64,000 nucleotides of DNA from Pusillimonas noertemannii (GCF_003096595.1 NZ_QEKO01000002.1:249064-313063), one strand, 5' to 3'. Shown: positions 8,063-16,815, counted from the first letter of the stretch. The notes: a model not told the origin generated them from the letters alone. A program made the numbers and translations.

Positions 8063-9093
8063 GGTGCATAGCTCCGGGTGAGGGTAAAGTCAGAAAGGAC
8101 GCCGGCAACCGTATCGGCGGCCTGGCAATGCTTTGCGTAGGCCAAGAAACTGGCTACGCGGGGTTGGATATAGTCGAGACCGACGATGCCGGCGCGGTAT
8201 TGCTTCGCAAGCTTGCGGAACGCGATACGCGCCTTTTTGATGTTTCGCTTGCGCGGCAACATGTGCGTAGACCAGGTTCGATAGCCGGCGAAATCGACGC
8301 CGCGCGAAGCCGGGAAGTAGCTGGTCTTCGGGTTCAGGCGCAGGTTGAGCGCTTCGACTTCATCGGCCACAAAAATCAGGATCATTTCGGCGGCCCGCTT
8401 GTTGGGCGCAACGATGATGAAATCGTCCATGTAGCGCACGTACATGCCGATGCCGGCGTAATCCGTCACGGTATGGTCGAGCTGATCCAGCATGATGTTG
8501 GCTGAAAGCTGACTTGTGAGCGCGCCAACAGGCAGGCCCACGCCGTCATCGTGGCCGTAGGCCGCCGTGATCGTTCGCCACAGATTCAGCGTGTCGCGGC
8601 ATGAGATAACTTTCTCGATGGCGCGGAACAGAATCGCATGATCAATGCTGGCGAAATACTTGCTTATGTCCGCCTTGATGACGTACGGATGCTCGTACCG
8701 GCGCTGGGCCTCGCGCAGCATCTTTTGCAAAGCAAAGACGGCGCGCTGTGCGCCCTTGTCGTGGCGGCAGGCGTAGCTATGGTTGATGAACCGTTTTTCG
8801 AATAGCGGCTCCACCACGCTGAACAGGGCATGATGAACAATCCGATCCTTAAACGGCGGGGCCTGAATGTTCCGCTGCTTCGGCTCCATGACGCGAAACT
8901 CGCGCGCGATGCCGGGTTGCCATGACTTCCAGATCAGGTGGTTGTGGATATTGATCAACCGCTCTTCAAGGTTTGCGCTGAACTGCGAGACCTCGCGGTG
9001 ATACCTCTTGCCCATTCGGGCCGATAAATACGCCTTCCAAAGATTATCGAAATCAATCACACTGCTGTACAGATTGTTGTACGTCTTTGCCAC
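8059..9093 (-). CDS. brt: Retroelement reverse transcriptase (DGR RT, brt-like)
   Basis: The protein has 344 residues from GTG 9093. That start has an AAGG site 7 bases upstream, and the N-terminus from there lines up with the start of BPP-1 bRT as I remember it (K-x-x-NL, NLW-KAY). Motifs in order: KDRIVHHAL (about 82-90), SYACRHDKGA (106-115), YVIKADISKYFASIDHAI with Asp142, LPVGALTSQLSANI with the DGR-typical SQ at 194-195, and YVRYMDDF with the catalytic pair Asp223/Asp224. A late SRGVDFAGYR motif also matches bRT. It copies the template RNA with adenine misincorporation, working with Avd. An open frame continues upstream through the template repeat but is probably not translated. Confidence 0.96.
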   Translation of the reverse strand: MAKTYNNLYSSVIDFDNLWKAYLSARMGKRYHREVSQFSANLEERLINIHNHLIWKSWQPGIAREFRVMEPKQRNIQAPPFKDRIVHHALFSVVEPLFEKRFINHSYACRHDKGAQRAVFALQKMLREAQRRYEHPYVIKADISKYFASIDHAILFRAIEKVISCRDTLNLWRTITAAYGHDDGVGLPVGALTSQLSANIMLDQLDHTVTDYAGIGMYVRYMDDFIIVAPNKRAAEMILIFVADEVEALNLRLNPKTSYFPASRGVDFAGYRTWSTHMLPRKRNIKKARIAFRKLAKQYRAGIVGLDYIQPRVASFLAYAKHCQAADTVAGVLSDFTLTRSYAP

Positions 9094-9279
9094 TGGTGAA
9101 CCTTGGTGATACTTGTGTTGCATAGGTGCCACCAGCCACGTTCCCGCTGGTATCCCGGTACTTGCCGCTGGTGACTTTTTATCTTCGTCGCGCCGATGGC
9201 GGCGCGTCTGGACAACCGCTCCGAAGGATAGGTACTGGAATGCGGCCCGTGAGCCGCAAGCTTCTGACCGTGAAAATCG

Positions 9280-9400
9280 TTCGCGAGGCGAGCGCCGATG
9301 TTCGTGTTCGAGTTGGACGCGGGGTTGTTGAGGTTCAGGCACCACAGCCCCGCATTGGACGCGTTCGTCCAATTCCCGCCCACAATCGAGAAAAACTCGC
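9280..9400 (-). repeat. TR: DGR template repeat (TR)
   Basis: This 121-bp segment between avd and the reverse transcriptase matches 9835-9955 except at nine positions, and all nine are adenines in the TR sense (- strand). In the target frame it would encode EFFSIVGG, NWTNASNAGLWCLNLNN and PASNSNTNIGARLA. Asn codons of the AAY type dominate the variable sites, so adenine mutagenesis can give many residues but no stop codon. It is the non-coding RNA template for mutagenic homing. Confidence 0.96.
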
Positions 9401-9424
9401 ACTATCAAGCGATTGCCCATACCG

Positions 9425-9826
9425 CTATCCCGCCGATCTAAGCCAGCCACCAACCATGCGGCCAACTTCATTGACGTGATTCATCCACGTTGCATACTTG
9501 TGCGGGTTGATGTATTCCAAGCGCAGGCTCTTGGTGAGCCATTTGCGCAAGACTTCCACCTCTACGTCCAAATCCTGCAACGTGGTTTTTTTGTGATACC
9601 GCTTCCATCCCACAATCGTCAGGCGCTGAATGATGTTCATCGACGCTTGAATCTGCGAACACAGCAAATGCCGCTCTATCCGTGGATATTGCTGCAATGC
9701 CTTATGCGTGTACGTTTCCAATTCCTCAAGCTTTGCCAACAGTGCTTCATGCGGCGTTGGCTGCTTGTGAGATTTGGATTGGAGCGGGCTTTCGCCCGCC
9801 CCTTCGTGACTCAAGGGGCTAGACAC
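9425..9826 (-). CDS. avd: Accessory variability determinant (Avd)
   Basis: The protein has 133 residues from GTG 9826, preceded by a GAAGG site six bases upstream. It is almost entirely helical, as expected for the four-helix-bundle Avd that forms a pentamer, binds template RNA and partners the reverse transcriptase. Its C-terminus (HVNEVGRMVGGWLRSAG) closely resembles the end of BPP-1 bAvd, and RKWLTKSLR corresponds to a conserved helix. The gene lies between target and TR as in BPP-1. Its first codons contain the GAAA-loop hairpin. The ATG two bases upstream of the GTG is in another frame and stops after five codons. Confidence 0.9.
   Translation of the reverse strand: MSSPLSHEGAGESPLQSKSHKQPTPHEALLAKLEELETYTHKALQQYPRIERHLLCSQIQASMNIIQRLTIVGWKRYHKKTTLQDLDVEVEVLRKWLTKSLRLEYINPHKYATWMNHVNEVGRMVGGWLRSAG
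9784..9799 (-). promoter_or_regulatory. DGR hairpin/cruciform downstream of VR
   Basis: On the sense (-) strand GCGGGC-GAAA-GCCCGC forms a 6-bp stem with a GAAA tetraloop. In BPP-1 and several other DGRs an inverted repeat with a GAAA-type loop just 3' of the variable repeat strongly stimulates mutagenic homing. Here it lies 35 bp beyond the VR and within codons 10-15 of avd. Confidence 0.75.
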
Positions 9827-9827
9827 A

Positions 9828-12401
9828 TCACACCTTCGCGAGGCGAGCGCCGAGGCTCGTGCTCGAGTAGGACGCGGGGTTGCTGAGGTTCAGGCACCAC
9901 AGCCCCGCAGGGGACGCGTTCGCCCAATTCCCGCCCACAAGCGAGAAAAACTCGCCGGCGCTGTTGAAGTATTGGTAGTCCGGTGCCGTGGCGTCGGTGT
10001 TGGTGGTGGGGCCTGTCTTGGCGATGAACACATCATCCAAGTCGAACCCTTCGCCCGAGGCGTCCATGAACGTAGTCGGGTAGGTTGCGCCCGTCATGTT
10101 CGGCGGATTCTGTCCGGTGGGAATCCATGAGCGGTTGCCGTCGCGATCCCACAGGTGAACCACGCCGTTTACCAGCTTCAAGCCATCCATCCAGCCCCAA
10201 ACGTTGCCCCACAGGCCAGTAATGCCCCGATAGGTCGCCTGCATTACGTCAGCGGCGTCCACGTTGGCGGCGCTGCTGGTGTTGACGCGGCCTTGCCCGG
10301 TCTTCGTCTGGCTGTCCATCGTGGCGTTTTCGACCAAGTACAGCCACTGGATGGCGCTCCACATGTAGACGTTCCACAGGCCAAAGCCAGAGACGCCCGA
10401 CACGTTGCGCGCTTGCGCGTCAGCCTGGAACTGAGTCAAGGTGCGGCTGACAGTCGGCAGTACGCCAGGCTTGGAATCCAGCTTGCCGCCGGTCATGCTG
10501 GCCTGATACTTGCCTACATAGAACTGGTCAATATCAGTGCCGTAATGGCGGAACGCGGGGTGCAGCGTGTAGCCTTCCAGGGCTTGGTCAGAGATCCACC
10601 ATGCCGTTTTGCCGTTGTTCGCACCGCCAGAAATCACAGCCTTGCGGATATAGAACTTCGGTATCTTCATCATCGTCTGACCGTCGATCAGAACTTCTTG
10701 GATACCGCCCCAAATCGGGTGAGAGTTGAAGAAAGAAGCGCCAGGCGCAGCAACGGTATTGCCGTCTTCATCGACGTAGCCCCAGGCCCCGCCGTTTCCG
10801 CCCGTTGTCAGCAGCACCACGCCGGAGACGTTGGCGAACGCCGCCTTGGTGGTGATCTTCACTTCGGCGGAATACTCCGACCAGCCGCGCGCCGTGCCTT
10901 TGTGGCGGGCGCGAATGAAGTAGACCGTGCCGCCGGCTTCCAATTCGTTCGCGGGAACAACCCGGGAAAGCAGGTTTACCGCGTCTTCACCAGAATCCCA
11001 AACAGGGGTAGCCCATGTGCCGCCCGCTGCGCGGATTTGCCACTGGCTGGCCGCGTGCGTGTCTTCGCCGCCAACCGTTGAGAATGAGCCGGTTTGAAGC
11101 GTGGGGGTTTCGCCCACTTCGGTTGCATTGTTGGCGGGGGATACGAGAGTAGGAGCCGAAACATAGGAGAAAGACGAATCAGTGGTAAAGCTGGTGGCAG
11201 CGCTCCAGTCAGACCAAAGGCCGGACGAATCCATGACGCGAGCGCGGACGTAGTACGTGGTGTCAAGCTGCAGGACGGCGGCAGGCATCGAGTACGACAG
11301 GCCGGCGGCCTGGGTGCCGGAATCATGGAGAACGGCCAGGAAGTTCGAGGTCGTGGAGACTTGGAACTGAATGCCGGCCTGCTGGGTGCCGCCCGGGCTG
11401 GTGTAGTCGATGATGGCGAGCGTGGGCCGCTCCATGATCCCCGTCGCCCCATTGCCGGGCGCGGTGATAACGGGCATCGTCGGACGCATTTCGGGATTGG
11501 CAAAGCCGCCCAGGCCGGTAGCCGCCGACATGGAAACGATGTGCTGCAGAACCATCGGTTCGCCTTCCACGTCCACGCGCAGGTAGCCGTCGCCGCGCAT
11601 AGGCAGGGCGTATTCGTAATCAGCGAAGCCGGCGGGAATATCGCCGCCCTGGCGACGCATCGACCACTTGCGCTCAACCCAGTTGGGATTCAGGCTGTCA
11701 CGGAAGTACAGGCGCGCCAGGCCAGAGTTCAGCGTACGGCGAATGACGACCGCGCCGCCCTCTGCATCGCTTCCGATATTGACGGGCTTGGACAGCCAGA
11801 TATTGCCAACATCCGCCTCCGCGCGGATCGACGGAATGATATTCATCGAACAGCGCGAAATGGTGCCGCCTTCGAAGTTTCGCGGCAGGTTGGAGTGCAG
11901 CCGCAAGCGGAACTCCGACAGGATGGCCTGGACGCGGATCAGAACCGAACCCGATTCATCGTGCAGCACGTAGTAATCGCCCACGGAAATACCGGCGGTC
12001 GATTCAACGTCTACGGAGTCGTCGCCGGAAACGCCTTGCGTGATGGCCGCGCCCTCGAAGTTGATCAGCGTGAAGCCCGGCCCCCACAGTTCCAGCGCAA
12101 TGCGGTTATCACGGTACAGCCAATCGAGCGACACAGCCCGCTGAACGGATACCGCGCTGGTGCCGGAAATGCTACCGAATTCGGACTCCATCATGCCGAG
12201 GGCTTCGGCGATCTTGGTTACGCGCGCGCCGAGGGTAGGCTCACTACCGCGTGCCGTTTCGAGTTCGCTTTCAACGCCCTCTTGCCGACCATCAAGGCCC
12301 GCAAAGTTTTCGTCAATTTCAGCGTAGCGGGTATTCCAAAGAGCGGGAACCGCATCGGGTTCGTCATTTGGAATAGGCGTGATTTTTTCGTGGGTTAGCA
12401 T
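9828..12401 (-). CDS. DGR-diversified tail receptor-binding protein (Mtd-like)
   Basis: The protein has 857 residues. The N-terminal part (about 1-300) is a virion-attachment region with a tail-collar-like start (WNTRYAEIDENFAGLDGRQ). Two fibronectin-III-like domains follow at roughly 305-405 and 415-520 (for example TTYYVRARVMDSSGLWSDW and GTVYFIRARHKGTARGWSEY). The last third (about 525-857) has the C-type-lectin/formylglycine-enzyme-like pattern of DGR targets, including FGLWNVYMWSAIQWLYLVE, GLWGNVWGWMDG and the terminal NWANASPAGLWCLNLS. The variable repeat encodes residues 816-856. It is expected at the tail tip, where it selects the host receptor. An Mtd-like role is inferred from the retroelement; the overall protein is much longer than BPP-1 Mtd. 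Confidence 0.93.
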   Translation of the reverse strand: MLTHEKITPIPNDEPDAVPALWNTRYAEIDENFAGLDGRQEGVESELETARGSEPTLGARVTKIAEALGMMESEFGSISGTSAVSVQRAVSLDWLYRDNRIALELWGPGFTLINFEGAAITQGVSGDDSVDVESTAGISVGDYYVLHDESGSVLIRVQAILSEFRLRLHSNLPRNFEGGTISRCSMNIIPSIRAEADVGNIWLSKPVNIGSDAEGGAVVIRRTLNSGLARLYFRDSLNPNWVERKWSMRRQGGDIPAGFADYEYALPMRGDGYLRVDVEGEPMVLQHIVSMSAATGLGGFANPEMRPTMPVITAPGNGATGIMERPTLAIIDYTSPGGTQQAGIQFQVSTTSNFLAVLHDSGTQAAGLSYSMPAAVLQLDTTYYVRARVMDSSGLWSDWSAATSFTTDSSFSYVSAPTLVSPANNATEVGETPTLQTGSFSTVGGEDTHAASQWQIRAAGGTWATPVWDSGEDAVNLLSRVVPANELEAGGTVYFIRARHKGTARGWSEYSAEVKITTKAAFANVSGVVLLTTGGNGGAWGYVDEDGNTVAAPGASFFNSHPIWGGIQEVLIDGQTMMKIPKFYIRKAVISGGANNGKTAWWISDQALEGYTLHPAFRHYGTDIDQFYVGKYQASMTGGKLDSKPGVLPTVSRTLTQFQADAQARNVSGVSGFGLWNVYMWSAIQWLYLVENATMDSQTKTGQGRVNTSSAANVDAADVMQATYRGITGLWGNVWGWMDGLKLVNGVVHLWDRDGNRSWIPTGQNPPNMTGATYPTTFMDASGEGFDLDDVFIAKTGPTTNTDATAPDYQYFNSAGEFFSLVGGNWANASPAGLWCLNLSNPASYSSTSLGARLAKV
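9835..9955 (-). repeat. VR: DGR variable repeat (VR)
   Basis: This is the 121-bp 3' end of the target gene, with identity to TR ending one codon before the stop. Relative to TR it carries A-to-C, A-to-G or A-to-T changes at nine sites, altering eight codons (Ile-Leu, Thr-Ala, Asn-Pro, Asn-Ser three times, Asn-Tyr, Ile-Leu). No non-adenine position differs. The last 17 sense bases are GC-rich with no adenine before the final AA, fitting the initiation-of-mutagenic-homing region. Confidence 0.96.
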
Positions 12402-12410
12402 TTAAGCTCC

Positions 12411-12791
12411 TTAATATCGCAAGGTGAGATTGATTCCGTACTGCTCGCCGTCTTCTTTGTGCTTGGGGGCAAACGTCTTGATGCCGCAAAGGTTTCCATC
12501 GGCATCGACAAGCGCCGCCTCCGAAACGGCGACGCCGATCAGTTCATCGCCATCGACAAGGCCCTTTCCAGTGACCGAATAGAAGTCTTCTTGAGTGACG
12601 GCGGCCAGGGGCTTGCGCAGGACTTCGTGAAAAAGCGCGGTCGCCTCTTCATCCGGCGATTTGGCCGTCATGTCTGCGTTGTGGCCGCCGTCGCCAAAAG
12701 CCATGAAGGCAATTGGCTTCATGACCATCAGGCCGGCGTTATGCGCGGCAAGCCGTCTGCGGTAAGCGTTTAGAGTGATGGCTTCTGACAC
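12411..12791 (-). CDS. Tail-collar/tail-fibre-like protein
   Basis: The protein has 126 residues from GTG 12791. It contains FMAFGDGGHNADMTAKSPDE and the pattern SEAALVDADGNLCGIKTFAPK, followed by a short beta end (YGINLTLRY), which is typical of the collar-domain tail fibre proteins of contractile phages. It lies directly upstream of the DGR target and may link the target to the baseplate. Confidence 0.7.
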   Translation of the reverse strand: MSEAITLNAYRRRLAAHNAGLMVMKPIAFMAFGDGGHNADMTAKSPDEEATALFHEVLRKPLAAVTQEDFYSVTGKGLVDGDELIGVAVSEAALVDADGNLCGIKTFAPKHKEDGEQYGINLTLRY

Positions 12792-12795
12792 AGCA

Positions 12796-14532
12796 TCAAT
12801 CCTTATTTACTTTGGTGATGAACATTTCAAAACCCATGTTTCGCGGGCCTCCCAGCTTCCAGTTGCCAGATAGAGAAAGCCGCGATTGCGGCGGCGGCAA
12901 AAGAATGGGCGGGCGATTTGGAATGATTTTGAATTGCCCAATGCGCGGGGATTCGCTCATTTTCCGAACCCGCAGCGTGTGCCGGCCATCCAGGCGGAAT
13001 CGGCCCACGCGATTGACTGCGCCAAGCGCCCACGAACCATCCAGGCGGCGCGGGCGGCGCGTCATCTTGATTGGCTTGGGGGCATCAACGTATTGCGGAA
13101 CCGGATCGGGCGGCAGCGTTTCCCGGCGGGCGACGTTGATCGTCACGTTCTTGATCATCGACAGGTTGCCGGACATGCGCCCAGGCTTGAGCCGCCAGCT
13201 TGACTTACCGCCGACGCGCTCACCCAGCCGGAACGACCCGAACGGGGCCGGCAGCTTCGTATAATCGCCGTCAGTGCCAAGCTTCCACTTGCCGGAAGGC
13301 TCTTGCGTGATGACGCGCCCCGGCCACGGATAGCGCTGCAGCACGTCCTTGCGCATCTTGAGGTCGCCATAGAACTGCGTTTCCAGCCTGAACGCGGCGT
13401 TCAGCATGAACTTGAATACAGGCACAATCCGCGCAGGAACCACCGAACGGATGATCTGCATCAGGTTCGCCACCGAACGCACGTTGACGCTGAAATCCAG
13501 GGCAATCTCTACGCGGCTGGTCAACACCATGCCGGACGTGTCGGGCATTCGGCCCTTTCTGGTTTCTTCCGCGCCCTCAATGCGCCGGCCAAGGCCCCAT
13601 GTGCCATCCAGCTTTAAGCCAGGCTCCCCGACCTGATACAGCCACCAGGCGAAGATGGGTTTAGGCGCGTACAGCGCTTTGGAGTACGGGTATTCGCGAT
13701 CCTGCCAAAGCTGGTTGACCTCGCAGGCATTGGGAAACAGCACTTGCAGGTACGTGCGCAGGAAATGCAGGCCCCGTCCCTGGCCGTCGCCGGCCTTCCA
13801 GGCGCGGTACAGATACCTCGTAGCCGATGATTCCCGGTCGCCCTGCATCAGCACCAGGCCATCGGAATTGATCGACCGGCGCACAAGATCGAGTGACCCG
13901 AGGTGCGCAGCGCCCAGCACGTTCGCGTCAAACACCTTGTCAGCGAACAGCTTGTCGTAGAGGTCGCAGAACAGACGGCGAAGATCGTCTTCAACCGGAT
14001 TTGCGGCCGCACTTCGGCGCAGCGGTTCAAGCCCGGGCGCTTCGGCATTCTGAAAGCCGAACTTGCCGATGGGCCAAGTCACCTTGCCAAAGGCCAGCGC
14101 GCCGGTTTTCTTTTGCTCGATGATGGCCGCGCCATCAATAGCCGCCTCGCCCCGGGCGTCCATAACCTGACGGTCTGACGTGCGGCGCAGCTCACCATCA
14201 ATAACCAGCTTGCCGGATACGGACACGCTTGCGCGCGGGCCGCCGATCAGCGCATCAGCGTCGATCAGAAGCACCCCGGCGGCCTCAACCGTAGCGGCGT
14301 CGGTGGATACCGCAACCGAACCGACAACAGGCTGTCGAACGATGCCGTTTAGCGTCGATCCGCTGACATATTCGCCAACCCTGAACGATCCGAACGGGGC
14401 CGGCAGCTTTACCCGCCTGTCGGTGCTGTGCGTGTCGTGCGAACGAGTGGCAACGACGCCAGATACAACCGCTTGCGCGGTTATTCCGGCCAGGGCGGGC
14501 CGATGCTTGGCGGCGACGTAGCCCTCATGCAC
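12796..14532 (-). CDS. Tail-tip/baseplate protein with internal repeats
   Basis: The 578-residue protein sits between baseplate and tail-fibre genes. A helical segment (LRTYLQVLFPNACEVNQLWQ) recalls gpI-type baseplate or tail proteins. The motif KLPAPFGSFR(V/L)GE occurs twice (about residues 43-55 and 425-437), and shorter variants such as GTWGLGRR, GKWKLGTD, GSWALGAV and GNWKLGGP recur, so much of the protein looks like diverged copies of a beta-strand unit (G-x-W-x-LG). The function is inferred from position. Its ATG overlaps the stop region of the upstream gene closely. Confidence 0.65.
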   Translation of the reverse strand: MHEGYVAAKHRPALAGITAQAVVSGVVATRSHDTHSTDRRVKLPAPFGSFRVGEYVSGSTLNGIVRQPVVGSVAVSTDAATVEAAGVLLIDADALIGGPRASVSVSGKLVIDGELRRTSDRQVMDARGEAAIDGAAIIEQKKTGALAFGKVTWPIGKFGFQNAEAPGLEPLRRSAAANPVEDDLRRLFCDLYDKLFADKVFDANVLGAAHLGSLDLVRRSINSDGLVLMQGDRESSATRYLYRAWKAGDGQGRGLHFLRTYLQVLFPNACEVNQLWQDREYPYSKALYAPKPIFAWWLYQVGEPGLKLDGTWGLGRRIEGAEETRKGRMPDTSGMVLTSRVEIALDFSVNVRSVANLMQIIRSVVPARIVPVFKFMLNAAFRLETQFYGDLKMRKDVLQRYPWPGRVITQEPSGKWKLGTDGDYTKLPAPFGSFRLGERVGGKSSWRLKPGRMSGNLSMIKNVTINVARRETLPPDPVPQYVDAPKPIKMTRRPRRLDGSWALGAVNRVGRFRLDGRHTLRVRKMSESPRIGQFKIIPNRPPILLPPPQSRLSLSGNWKLGGPRNMGFEMFITKVNKD

Positions 14533-14534
14533 GA

Positions 14535-14954
14535 TCAGTTCCCGTTACCGTTGGTGAACGTCATCGTCGCGATGGCGATGGTCTGGCCCTTGGCGATGTT
14601 GGTGTTATTCAGGTTCATGTCGCAGCCTGAAATACCGACAGAGCCGTCGATATGCGCAACCCCGCCCGCCGTCACGATACGGAACCACGTAGCATCCGTA
14701 CCGTCTCCCGCCTGGGTGGTGCCTACGCCGATTTCCAGCGGGTTGACCGTCAAGGTGCTGCCAACCGCTGGCGGCGCGAATGTGGCGCTGCAAGCAATCG
14801 AAGACAGCAATACTTGATCGGTAATCGCTGTGTCCGGGCTGGCCGGCTGTTCTCCGCTGTAGACGCGAACAACTGCATTGGCCCCAAGCCTGGCCGTGAT
14901 CTGGTCTTGCTGCGCGGCCCGCAAAGCGGCTGAAAATTTGAGATTAAGCGCCAT
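14535..14954 (-). CDS. Phage structural protein, beta-rich
   Basis: The 139-residue protein has a good AGGAG site upstream of ATG 14954. The N-terminus is a short helix (NLKFSAALRAAQQDQITARL), and the rest is Gly/Thr/Ala-rich beta sequence ending MTFTNGNGN. Proteins of this kind follow gpJ-like genes in many myoviruses and are taken to be tail-tip components. No enzymatic motif is seen. Confidence 0.65.
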   Translation of the reverse strand: MALNLKFSAALRAAQQDQITARLGANAVVRVYSGEQPASPDTAITDQVLLSSIACSATFAPPAVGSTLTVNPLEIGVGTTQAGDGTDATWFRIVTAGGVAHIDGSVGISGCDMNLNNTNIAKGQTIAIATMTFTNGNGN

Positions 14955-14975
14955 TACGCACTCCTAGATTTAGGG

Positions 14976-16469
14976 TTAACCGCCCCATGACGGGGTGGTG
15001 ATATTTGCCGTTGTCACGGAAACGGTGAGGCTGTCTTCGGCCACGAATCGCCATATCTCGGGGCGCGGCTTATCCAGCTCTGAAATCGACACCTTGAGGT
15101 CTGCTTGCCCATCGGACAGCGCCGGAATCTGGCTTTTCAGCAGTGCGTACACGCGCTGGTACAGTGGCTTGTTGGAGCCACGGCGCGACGCTGCGGATTC
15201 CTCGCCGAACTCCTTGAGCAGCACGTCACGCATGGCGCGCTGAATGTCGCTGGACACGTAGGACGTGGACACGACCGCGCTTACCTGCATGGCGATCTTG
15301 GAGCGCACGGCGGTAAAGAAGCGCACCTTGTAGCTGTCATCGGCGGCAAGAATCGTTGCGCGTATGGCCTTCTGCGTAGCCGTCAAGTCGGCCTCGGCCA
15401 CGGTCTCTGGTGCCGGGTCTGGCTGGCCTACCGCCGCCTCTTGCACCACGGCCTCTTCGCCGCCCTGGGATAGGCAGGCCACAAACAGAGTATTGATGTT
15501 GTCCCACGAAGGGCCGCGCGCCGCTTCCTCGGCGGCTTCGTTCCATACGGACAGGAACCGCAGGCTTGGGTACGCCTTGCGCACCAGCAAATCGAACTCG
15601 CCCAGGAACACGGCGGAATCGTCATACGTGGACGGGTAGCGCGCCAGGTCTCGCAGGGTCGCCATGTCCATCGGGTTTTGCCCGACTACGAGCATGGCAT
15701 CCATCTGCAATTCGATATTGGCCTCAAGGGGCGAGCGGATATATTCGAACGAGAACGGCGATCCGGCAGCCACGTCAATTGCGCCGGACGTTCTGAATAC
15801 CGTGATCGTGAATTCCTTGCCATCGGCAGGCTGAACGCCCACAACACCCTCGTACCCGAACCGGACATACACGCGCTGGCGGTCGTCGGCCTCTACGTGG
15901 TAGATGCGTTCGTCTGCCCAGCAATTTACGTATCGGTTTCGGTGCTCGAATTGCCCGGCGGAATCAGCCACGGCAATACCGCACAAGTGCGAATCATCCT
16001 CGGCAGGCGGAACCTGAATTGAGTAGAACGGAACGGAACCGAATACCCGGTGTTTGATGGCCGTTTGGTAGACCTGTGACGCCTCGAAGGTCACTTCCTC
16101 GCCGGGCAGGGAATGGGCGGACGTTTCGATCCGGTACGGGCGGCCAGCAGAATCCAGCACGGTTCGCCCGCTGTCGATCTGGAACGGCTCCGCACCCTTG
16201 TTGATGACGCGCACGCGCACGCGGCTGGGCGTTCCCTTGGGGATGATCCCGCGCATGGCGGAATCGGCCAGAACGGTAGAGTCGCGCGTTTTCTCGTACG
16301 GCTCCGCCATTGATGTTTCGACCTGCGCCGACAGCATGGACAGCATCGTCGCCATCGCATTCAGGTGCTGCAATATGCGCGGGTCGCCCGCCTGGTACAA
16401 CGGCGCGAGATTCGGGTACTCATTGATCGAATCTTGGATTACCTGCTGTAAGTCTTGTTTCGTCAGCAT
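14976..16469 (-). CDS. Baseplate wedge protein (gpJ/gp6-like)
   Basis: The protein has 497 residues from ATG 16469, just after the gp25-like stop. N-terminal helices (SINEYPNLAPLYQ; AMATMLSMLSAQVETS) lead into a beta-domain, and the length and place behind a gp25-like gene match gpJ-type wedge proteins. The second half contains coiled and beta segments (ALSDGQADLKVSISEL). It should form the wedge ring with the gp25-like protein during baseplate assembly. Confidence 0.8.
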   Translation of the reverse strand: MLTKQDLQQVIQDSINEYPNLAPLYQAGDPRILQHLNAMATMLSMLSAQVETSMAEPYEKTRDSTVLADSAMRGIIPKGTPSRVRVRVINKGAEPFQIDSGRTVLDSAGRPYRIETSAHSLPGEEVTFEASQVYQTAIKHRVFGSVPFYSIQVPPAEDDSHLCGIAVADSAGQFEHRNRYVNCWADERIYHVEADDRQRVYVRFGYEGVVGVQPADGKEFTITVFRTSGAIDVAAGSPFSFEYIRSPLEANIELQMDAMLVVGQNPMDMATLRDLARYPSTYDDSAVFLGEFDLLVRKAYPSLRFLSVWNEAAEEAARGPSWDNINTLFVACLSQGGEEAVVQEAAVGQPDPAPETVAEADLTATQKAIRATILAADDSYKVRFFTAVRSKIAMQVSAVVSTSYVSSDIQRAMRDVLLKEFGEESAASRRGSNKPLYQRVYALLKSQIPALSDGQADLKVSISELDKPRPEIWRFVAEDSLTVSVTTANITTPSWGG

Positions 16470-16470
16470 G

Positions 16471-16770
16471 TCAGACCCCAGTAACTTCAAAAGTCCGGCC
16501 CGCTATCTCGATAATCAGGTCTTGCCTGTCGGGAGGCGTTTCAACGGAATAAAGGTTGAGCGCACCAGCCGGCAGCGCTTGAAGCGCAGGAATGTCTTCG
16601 CGCATCTTCGCCAGAAACGCATCAGCCGCACCATCCGCGAGCGGAAGTTGCAGCAGCGCTTTAAGGTCTTGCCCGTAGTCCGAACCCAAGTAGCCATTGA
16701 CTTGGATTTGGAGCCAGTGCTCGACCATCGCGTGGATTTCAGTGCCGGTAATGGTTGCCATGCCAGCCAT
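16471..16770 (-). CDS. Baseplate wedge protein gp25/gpW-like
   Basis: The 99-residue protein is of the usual size for the GPW/gp25 family, with an N-terminal helix (EIHAMVEHWLQIQVNGYLGS) and a C-terminal beta segment (NLYSVETPPDRQDLIIEIAG). The start is ATG 16770, and an in-frame ATG at 16761 is an alternative. It lies between the tape measure gene and the gpJ-like gene. Confidence 0.75.
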   Translation of the reverse strand: MAGMATITGTEIHAMVEHWLQIQVNGYLGSDYGQDLKALLQLPLADGAADAFLAKMREDIPALQALPAGALNLYSVETPPDRQDLIIEIAGRTFEVTGV

Positions 16771-16815
16771 CGTATGGGTCGATAGCTGGCAAAAAGGGCT
16801 GGTTTTTCCGCGTTA

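Noticed and set aside
9094-9471. Upstream extension of the reverse transcriptase frame through the TR
   Set aside because: It would put the template repeat inside the coding sequence, its residues look like out-of-frame translation, and the GTG at 9093 has a good ribosome site and matches the BPP-1 RT start.
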